From JAVVEZ01 sp032250895 (GTDB lineage Bacteria > Pseudomonadota > Gammaproteobacteria > Pseudomonadales > Pseudohongiellaceae), in the NCBI GenBank assembly GCA_032250895.1, contig JAVVEZ010000050.1:1-25138 (forward strand): 25,138 nucleotides of DNA. The letters are read 5' to 3'. A program made the position numbers and the translations under genes. Every line of letters starts with the position of its first letter. Positions within the stretch are counted from its first letter, which is position 1. Below, piece by piece: positions 20,389-25,138 of the stretch. The notes beneath the pieces are model-generated. The model had not been told where the DNA came from. It did no database searches and saw only the letters and a list, made by a program, of their open reading frames with translations.

Positions 20389-21575
20389 GATTGCAGCGAT
20401 CTGGCCCGTGTGCGTTTGCCACTTTTTACTTCGATGGGCACAATCTGACCGTTGTCATTGCTGACCACAAATTCGATCTCGGCGCGTGCATCGTGCCACG
20501 AGAACCCTGGTTCGATACCGATGGCCGCCAACTCCTGTTGGACAAAATTTTCGGCAATGTATCCTTTGTAATGATAAGCCTGTTGTTTTATCTCCCTGTA
20601 ACTGCTGCCAAGCATGTGATTGAGCAGACCCACATCAAAAAGGAACAGTTTGACCAGGCTCTCTTTCCGGTAGGCGGCAAGCGGTGTTTTCGGGTGACCC
20701 ATGATGGGATGGTTTTTCAGTGCCAACCGGCACCGGTGTAACCAGCTGATGGCACTTCCGAAATCTGCGTAACGCGACTTGCGTTCGAATACACCCTTGA
20801 ACCTGAAGCGTTTTACCGAGTCATCAACAACGGCAGACAATTGCGAAGGAATGCCGTCAAAGACGGACTCGATCAATTGTGCGTCAATCTTGCCAGCGTA
20901 CTTCCCGAAGTCTCTCCTGTAGCCATCAAGCAGATCCGCGTGAATCTTGTCCACACGATTGACCCGCGCAACCATACCTGGCTCTTCCGTGTCGAACCAG
21001 GCAGACACCGCTTCCGGCATGCCACCAGTGAAGTAATAGTCAGTCAGCTTGTCGAACAGCCTTGTGTGTGCTGCTGCTGAGTTCGCCTGTGATTCAAAGG
21101 CCTTGATCAGCGGGGGCTCATTGGATGCCCACAGAAACTCCTGGAACGTGAGAGGCCTCAGTTTGAACGTTTCAACTTTGCCAACAGGGAATGAGCGCAA
21201 CAGGCCGATGTTTGAGCCACTTGCAGCGATGTAGAAGGAAGGTGCCTTCTCAGCAAAGTACTTCAGCGAGGTAACGGCCCTTGGACATTCGCCGATTTCA
21301 TCCAGCACCAGCAGGTCTGTTATCGGATCAAATACCTGGCCGGTAAGCAGTTCGATGTTGGAAAGCACTTGCTCCGGAGCAAGAGAGCCCTCAAACGCCT
21401 CGGCCATTTCCGGGCTCTCCAGAAAGTCCACCCGCAACACATTGGCAAACTCCCGCCCGAGCAGTGTCTGAAGGAGATAGGTCTTACCCGTTTGCCGGGC
21501 ACCGTCAACCAGCACGGGTTTGCGTGTTTTCCGGGACTTCCACGCCAGCAGCTTTTTGAGCAGTACCCGGTTCAT
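20262..21575 (-). CDS. AAA-family ATPase with DUF4143 domain
   Basis: A 437-residue protein of the AAA_14/DUF4143 family. The N-terminal ATPase has Walker A GARQTGKT (25-32), Walker B LLVLDEIGE (88-96) and a sensor-like YIAASGSN (115-122), then the LRPLTFQEFLWA segment typical of the family. The C-terminal DUF4143 part has a restriction-endonuclease-like core, with the E and K of IEFVVSNDNGQIVPIEVKSGK, and ends HIVMPLYFAQF. These genes are widespread, scattered and often horizontally acquired; their role is unknown, though defence or toxin-like functions are discussed. ATG at 21575 follows AGGA at nine bases. It stands alone, with an inverted repeat over its promoter. Confidence 0.88.
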   Translation of the reverse strand: MNRVLLKKLLAWKSRKTRKPVLVDGARQTGKTYLLQTLLGREFANVLRVDFLESPEMAEAFEGSLAPEQVLSNIELLTGQVFDPITDLLVLDEIGECPRAVTSLKYFAEKAPSFYIAASGSNIGLLRSFPVGKVETFKLRPLTFQEFLWASNEPPLIKAFESQANSAAAHTRLFDKLTDYYFTGGMPEAVSAWFDTEEPGMVARVNRVDKIHADLLDGYRRDFGKYAGKIDAQLIESVFDGIPSQLSAVVDDSVKRFRFKGVFERKSRYADFGSAISWLHRCRLALKNHPIMGHPKTPLAAYRKESLVKLFLFDVGLLNHMLGSSYREIKQQAYHYKGYIAENFVQQELAAIGIEPGFSWHDARAEIEFVVSNDNGQIVPIEVKSGKRTRARSLQSYIDKCNPHKTIKLTGTQGSPPTEKKHIVMPLYFAQFISQRW

Positions 21576-21623
21576 AAGGGAGTTCCTGTTTCCAAGGTGT
21601 GTGCAATACTATACGAACTGCAC

Positions 21624-21671
21624 TTTTATGCGCAATAAAATGTCATTTTTGCCATTTTTGTGCGCATAAAA
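21624..21671. promoter_or_regulatory. Perfect 11-bp inverted repeat at the ATPase promoter
   Basis: TTTTATGCGCA (21624-21634) and TGCGCATAAAA (21661-21671) are perfect complements separated by 26 bases. On the minus strand the arm nearer the ATPase gene overlaps a possible -35 (TTGCGC), followed 16 bases later by TATAGT as -10. A dimeric repressor binding here would block transcription of the ATPase gene, which begins about 50 bases further on. The spacing of the arm centres (37 bp) is three and a half helical turns. Confidence 0.5.
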
Positions 21672-21727
21672 ATGTGAGACAAGAATGGAAGCCAGTTCTC
21701 TGTTGACAGGGATTTGACCAATATCTG

Positions 21728-22060
21728 GTGATTTCTACCACCATGGCTGGCTGTCTGTTTGTGGTGGACTCAAAGCAGCGCAGTGGCAGTCAGCAATGGA
21801 GCAATCACGAAGTCGACAGGATAGAGGTGGGCAGCACCAGTGCAGACTGGATCAACCGCACATTCGGTCCGCCGGACCGTGTCAGCAGTTACGAGGATGG
21901 CGCCGAGCTCTGGCGATACCGCAACCGCAGCACCACCGAATCCCGCGTGGGCCTGTTCCTGCTGTTCCGTGTCAATATCGAGCGCAACAGCACCGAAATC
22001 CTGGCGCTGGAGATCCGCGACGGTGTGGTTAGCGACTACTGGGTGGAGCGCCGGGATTGA
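21728..22060 (+). CDS. BamE/SmpA-like small lipoprotein with a truncated signal region
   Basis: About 110 codons from a GTG. The middle matches the BamE/SmpA fold in pattern: IEVGSTSADWINRTFGPPDRV, then DGAELWRYR, then LALEIRDGVVSDYWVE. The first residues read MISTTMAGCLFVV, where AGC looks like a lipobox, but only about eight residues precede the cysteine and none is basic, while an in-frame TGA lies just upstream at 21704. In another frame an ATG at 21684 starts MEASSLLTGI and stops, so a small frameshift may have destroyed a normal signal peptide. It could be an intact gene with an odd start, or a recent pseudogene. Confidence 0.55.
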   Translation: MISTTMAGCLFVVDSKQRSGSQQWSNHEVDRIEVGSTSADWINRTFGPPDRVSSYEDGAELWRYRNRSTTESRVGLFLLFRVNIERNSTEILALEIRDGVVSDYWVERRD

Positions 22061-22263
22061 TGCACTCAGGCGCTGCAACCGCCCGGGAAGGATCTACGAA
22101 GTGGAATTTTCTGCTGCTGCGCACACGATTAAAATCTGCAATTTTCAGAAACGCTCGTTTCAATCCACGCAACCTGGCCATGATCGAATCAGCCACCGCC
22201 CACGCTGACACAGGCGCCAGTGAAAACCGGCGAACAGCCCGCCTGCCTTTGATTGTTTCATTC

Positions 22264-22284
22264 TGGAACAACGGGATTGTTCCA
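22264..22284. promoter_or_regulatory. Palindromic activator site (upstream activating sequence)
   Basis: TGGAACAA-CGGGA-TTGTTCCA is a perfect 8-bp palindrome with a 5-base spacer. Its centre lies about 108 bases before the predicted start of transcription, the usual distance for a sigma-54 activator dimer. The Fis-type DNA-binding domain of the nearby response regulator is the obvious candidate to bind it. Confidence 0.65.
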
Positions 22285-22355
22285 AGGTGGCACAATATGG
22301 TGATATTCGCCAAGTCGCATTTTCTATTACATTGATATTAAAGAAATTTATTCCT

Positions 22356-22371
22356 TGGCACAGCCATTGCA
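22356..22371 (+). promoter_or_regulatory. Sigma-54 (-24/-12) promoter
   Basis: TGGCACAGCCATTGCA matches the sigma-54 consensus TGGCAC-N5-TTGC exactly, with ten bases between the invariant GG and GC. Transcription is predicted to start near 22382 and to run into the permease gene at 22502. Such promoters need an AAA+ activator, and one is encoded at 18653-20074. Confidence 0.78.
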
Positions 22372-22501
22372 TTGATTTCAGTGTCAAGCGAAACCGGACA
22401 GGGAGCGCGGTGGCTCGCGCTCCGGATCTCTTCCCTGTTTTTCAATCCGGTGCTGCCGCAGGTAAGGTGAATCGAAGAAAGAAGAAAAAGGACATCGATC
22501 C

Positions 22502-24970
22502 ATGTTCAAAAACTATCTGCTGGTGGCGTTGCGAACCCTGCTGGCCAACAAACTGTTTTCCGCCATCAACATCTTGGGCCTGGCCATCGGCCTGGCTTGC
22601 GTCATCATGATCGCGCTGTTCGTCAGCCATGAAACCGGTTATGACCGGCAGTGGGCCAATGCCGGTCGCATCCACCGGGTGATGCGCACCTTCACCCCCG
22701 GCAGTGGCACGCCAGACCTGCATCTTGCCACCAACGCGCCTCAGGTAGGCCCGTTGCTGAAAGCGGACTACCCTGAACTGGAACAGGTGGTCAGACTCAA
22801 CAACAACCGGTTGATCCTGTCGCGGCCGGACAGCAATGAGGCGTATTACGAAAGCAATATCTATTTCGCCGACCCGGAGGTGTACCAGGTGTTCGACATT
22901 CCCCTGCTCAGCGGGAGTTGGGAGGGCGCGCTGGACGGGCCGTTCCAACTGGTGTTGAGCGAGTCCCTGGCCCGCAAGTACTTCGGTTCGGTGGACATAG
23001 TGGGGCAGTCCATCACCGTCAACGGCCTGGTGGAAGCCCGCATAACCGCTGTGATGGAAGAGGTGACTCACTCCCATATCGCGCCCAATGCCCTGGCTTC
23101 CATTTCCACTCTGAACGCCATGTTCGGCGAGGCCTACATGAACAACTGGGCCAGCAACAACTACCACACCTATATCGTGACACCTCCGGGCTACGATATC
23201 GACGGTTTCACCACCGGGGAATTGCCCGCTTTCCTGCGCCGTCATCTGGATGAGAACATCAATGACTTCACCTATTTCAGCACACTGCCGGTCACCGATA
23301 TCCATCTGAAGTCCAACCGCGACAACGAACTGGCCGCCAATGGCAGCCAGACCGTGGTCTATACTTTCGGCGCCATCGCGCTGCTGATCCTGCTGATCGC
23401 CTGCTTCAATTTCATGAATCTGTCCACCGCCCGCTCCATGGTTCGAGCGCGGGAAGTGGGCATGCGCAAGATACTGGGAGGCAACCGCGGACAACTGGTG
23501 GTCCAGTTTCTGGGAGAATCCGTGCTGCTGGCCGCCCTGGCCGTGGTCGCCGCGGTGGGACTGGTGGAATTGTTGCTGCCGTGGTTCAACAGTCTGCTCG
23601 ATCTGAATCTGTCATTGAATGTGGCGGATAAGCCGGTGGAGCTGGCATGGCTGCTGGCGCTGATCGTGGTGGTGGGGTTGCTGGCGGGCAGTTACCCTGC
23701 ATTCTATCTGGCGGGCTTTCCCATCGCCCAGGTGTTGAAAGGGGAATTGACCGGAGGCGGCAAGGGTGAGGCCATCCGTAAGACGCTGGTGGTGGCTCAG
23801 TTTGCCATCTCCATCGTGCTGATCATCGCCTCCGGCATCGTCCTGGCCCAATTGCGCCACGCCATCAGCCTGGACAAGGGGCTCGACAGTGAGCGGGTGC
23901 TGATCTACACCGGCAACAACACTGCCGGGCTGGGGGACAGCTACGAGGCAATGAAGCAGGAACTGCTGCGCCACCCGGAAATAGTGTCGGTGACGGCGGC
24001 CAACCTGATGCCCTCGGACCAGAACACCAATGCGGATGGAGTGCGCTTCGAATCCGAGGCGCCGGAAGTGATCGGCATGGCCTACCTGAACGTGGATTAC
24101 GATTTCTTCGAGACCTTCGACATCGATTTCATCGCAGGGCGCTCCTTCGACCGTGCTCGCGGCACAGACCTGTTCGTGGAACCGGATGCGGACAACCCCA
24201 ATACCACGGCGGCCTATATTCTGAACGAATCCGCCGCGCGGCAATTGGGCTGGACGCCGCGGCAGGCCCTGGGCAGGTGGTTTGAAGTCACTCGCGGCGG
24301 CGAAGATCGCCGCGTGCGGGGCGATGTGGTCGGCGTGGTGGAGGATGTGTATTTTTCTTCAATCCGGGAAGCGGTGAAACCCCTTTATTATCGCCTGATG
24401 CCTCACGACAATCCCCGCAGTCCGTTCCCTAACCTGCAACGCATGGCGGTGAAAGTAAGCGGCGACAATCTGCAGGAGACGGTGGATTTCATCAACCGGA
24501 CCTGGCAGCGCTTCAATCCCGCGCTGCCGGTGCAGCAGTCCTTTTTGGAACAGAACTACGCCGCGCTGTATGACGCCGAGCGGCGCCAGGGCAATATCTT
24601 TACCGTCTTTTCCATAATCGCCGTGTTCATCGCCGGCATGGGCCTGTTTGGACTGGCGGCCTATATGACCGAACGCCGCACCCGCGAGATCGGCATCCGC
24701 AAGGTGCTGGGCAGCACGGTGCTGGGCATCGTGAGGCTGCTGTCCCTGGATTTCTGCCGCCTGGTGGTGGCAGCCAATCTCATTGCCTGGCCCGCGGCCT
24801 GGTATTTTATGCGATCATGGCTGGCCGGTTTCGCCTACCGGGTGGAAATCAGCCCGGTGATTTTTATGATGGCGGCGGCCCTGGCGCTGATAGTGGCTGT
24901 AGCCACCGTGGGGTCCCTGGCGGCAGTGACCGCCAACCGCAACCCGGTGCTGGCGCTGCGGCATGAATAG
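22502..24970 (+). CDS. FtsX/MacB-type ABC transporter permease (second copy)
   Basis: An 822-residue permease of the same overall design as the one at 12763. It has an N-terminal membrane segment (AINILGLAIGLACVIMIALFV), a MacB-like periplasmic domain with FDIPLLSG and LVLSESLARKYFG, a first FtsX bundle with VRAREVGMRKILGGNRGQL, and a second periplasmic domain. The C-terminal FtsX bundle has TREIGIRKVLGSTVLGIVRLL. It is clearly higher in G+C than the RiPP locus and only moderately similar to the first copy, so the two are diverged paralogues, not a recent duplication. It is followed after 45 bases by its ATPase gene. The sigma-54 promoter upstream indicates control by the adjacent two-component pair. 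The substrate is unknown; export or envelope-stress functions are typical. Confidence 0.92.
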   Translation: MFKNYLLVALRTLLANKLFSAINILGLAIGLACVIMIALFVSHETGYDRQWANAGRIHRVMRTFTPGSGTPDLHLATNAPQVGPLLKADYPELEQVVRLNNNRLILSRPDSNEAYYESNIYFADPEVYQVFDIPLLSGSWEGALDGPFQLVLSESLARKYFGSVDIVGQSITVNGLVEARITAVMEEVTHSHIAPNALASISTLNAMFGEAYMNNWASNNYHTYIVTPPGYDIDGFTTGELPAFLRRHLDENINDFTYFSTLPVTDIHLKSNRDNELAANGSQTVVYTFGAIALLILLIACFNFMNLSTARSMVRAREVGMRKILGGNRGQLVVQFLGESVLLAALAVVAAVGLVELLLPWFNSLLDLNLSLNVADKPVELAWLLALIVVVGLLAGSYPAFYLAGFPIAQVLKGELTGGGKGEAIRKTLVVAQFAISIVLIIASGIVLAQLRHAISLDKGLDSERVLIYTGNNTAGLGDSYEAMKQELLRHPEIVSVTAANLMPSDQNTNADGVRFESEAPEVIGMAYLNVDYDFFETFDIDFIAGRSFDRARGTDLFVEPDADNPNTTAAYILNESAARQLGWTPRQALGRWFEVTRGGEDRRVRGDVVGVVEDVYFSSIREAVKPLYYRLMPHDNPRSPFPNLQRMAVKVSGDNLQETVDFINRTWQRFNPALPVQQSFLEQNYAALYDAERRQGNIFTVFSIIAVFIAGMGLFGLAAYMTERRTREIGIRKVLGSTVLGIVRLLSLDFCRLVVAANLIAWPAAWYFMRSWLAGFAYRVEISPVIFMMAAALALIVAVATVGSLAAVTANRNPVLALRHE

Positions 24971-25015
24971 GCGTCCCCAAGACCAAGAACTGCTTACTGA
25001 AAAAGGAAAAAACCA

Positions 25016-25138
25016 ATGATCATAAAAATCGAAGGACTGCACAAACTGTTCCGCACAGAAGAAGTGGAAACCACGGCACTGGACGAGGTGAACCTCACCG
25101 TGGATCGGGGCGAGTTCACTTCCATCATGGGCCCCTCC
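25016..25138 (+). CDS. ABC transporter ATPase, MacB/LolD type (cut by right edge)
   Basis: The first 41 codons of an ATPase: MIIKIEGLHKLFRTEEVETT, then ALDEVNLTVDRGEFTSIMGPS, ending just inside the Walker A motif. The start ELHKxF...ALDxVNLxVxxGEF is typical of the LolD/MacB ATPases that partner FtsX-type permeases. AAAAGGA stands upstream of the ATG. Placed 45 bases after the permease, it is very probably its energy-coupling partner, and an HlyD-like adaptor may follow outside the window. Confidence 0.85.
   Translation, partial: MIIKIEGLHKLFRTEEVETTALDEVNLTVDRGEFTSIMGPS

Larger units (their letters stand above)
22061..22501 (+). promoter_or_regulatory. Control region of the second permease operon
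   Basis: These 441 bases hold no convincing gene. They contain the palindrome at 22264-22284 and the -24/-12 promoter at 22356-22371, described separately. They end with a leader of about 120 bases carrying AAAAAGGA ten bases before the permease ATG. The first 150 bases show nothing recognisable. Confidence 0.6.

Noticed and set aside
22442..23494. 350-codon leftward open frame
   Set aside because: It lies antisense to the second permease and is His/Gln/Gly-rich without recognisable domains.
23612..24244. 210-codon leftward open frame
   Set aside because: Also antisense to the second permease, with the same shadow composition.

Overview
The window looks like a piece of a Gram-negative chromosome, most likely Pseudomonadota and perhaps a gammaproteobacterium. 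The reasons are an NtrY/NtrX-style two-component pair with a sigma-54 type activator, a -24/-12 promoter, lipoproteins, a BamE-like small protein, and FtsX/MacB-type inner-membrane permeases. I could not run any search, so taxonomy and family names rest on motifs read by eye. No tRNA, rRNA, CRISPR array or insertion sequence was seen.

Region 1 (1-1060) holds the first codons of a leftward short-chain dehydrogenase and then about 1 kb without a convincing intact gene, only short broken reading frames. Region 2 (1061-12446) is the main interest: what appears to be a complete ribosomal-peptide (RiPP) locus made of two convergent transcription units. The rightward unit encodes a JmjC/cupin-type Fe(II) oxygenase, a 949-residue fusion of fatty-acyl-AMP ligase, lipase-like hydrolase and acyl carrier protein, and then a small single-pass membrane protein. 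The leftward unit, read from about 12480 down to 5562, contains two unlisted precursor peptides, a small ORF overlapping both, a radical SAM enzyme with a reduced SPASM-like tail, an HlyD-type adaptor, an ABC exporter with an N-terminal C39 peptidase, and a secreted S41 protease. Both precursors have a leader of exactly 43 residues ending in Gly-Gly and a short core with three cysteines ending in Asp-Gly.

Together these suggest the following order. The radical SAM enzyme modifies Cys-containing cores. The acyl-ligase/ACP fusion and the oxygenase make or attach an acyl group or oxidise the product. The C39 exporter removes the leader at Gly-Gly and, with HlyD and a TolC-like channel encoded elsewhere, exports it. 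The S41 protease may trim it in the periplasm. The acyl-ligase/radical-SAM combination is the part most likely to be undescribed; the acylation step is inference.

Region 3 (12763-17058) has a large FtsX/MacB-type permease divergent from the precursors, a relic of a leftward gene, a DJ-1/PfpI-AraC regulator and a small lipoprotein. Region 4 (17284-25138) has a histidine kinase and sigma-54 activator pair, an AAA/DUF4143 ATPase with an inverted repeat over its promoter, a BamE-like protein, and a second FtsX/MacB-type permease with its ATPase (cut by the right edge). A near-consensus sigma-54 promoter and a perfect palindrome stand upstream of this second permease, so the adjacent two-component pair is its likely regulator.
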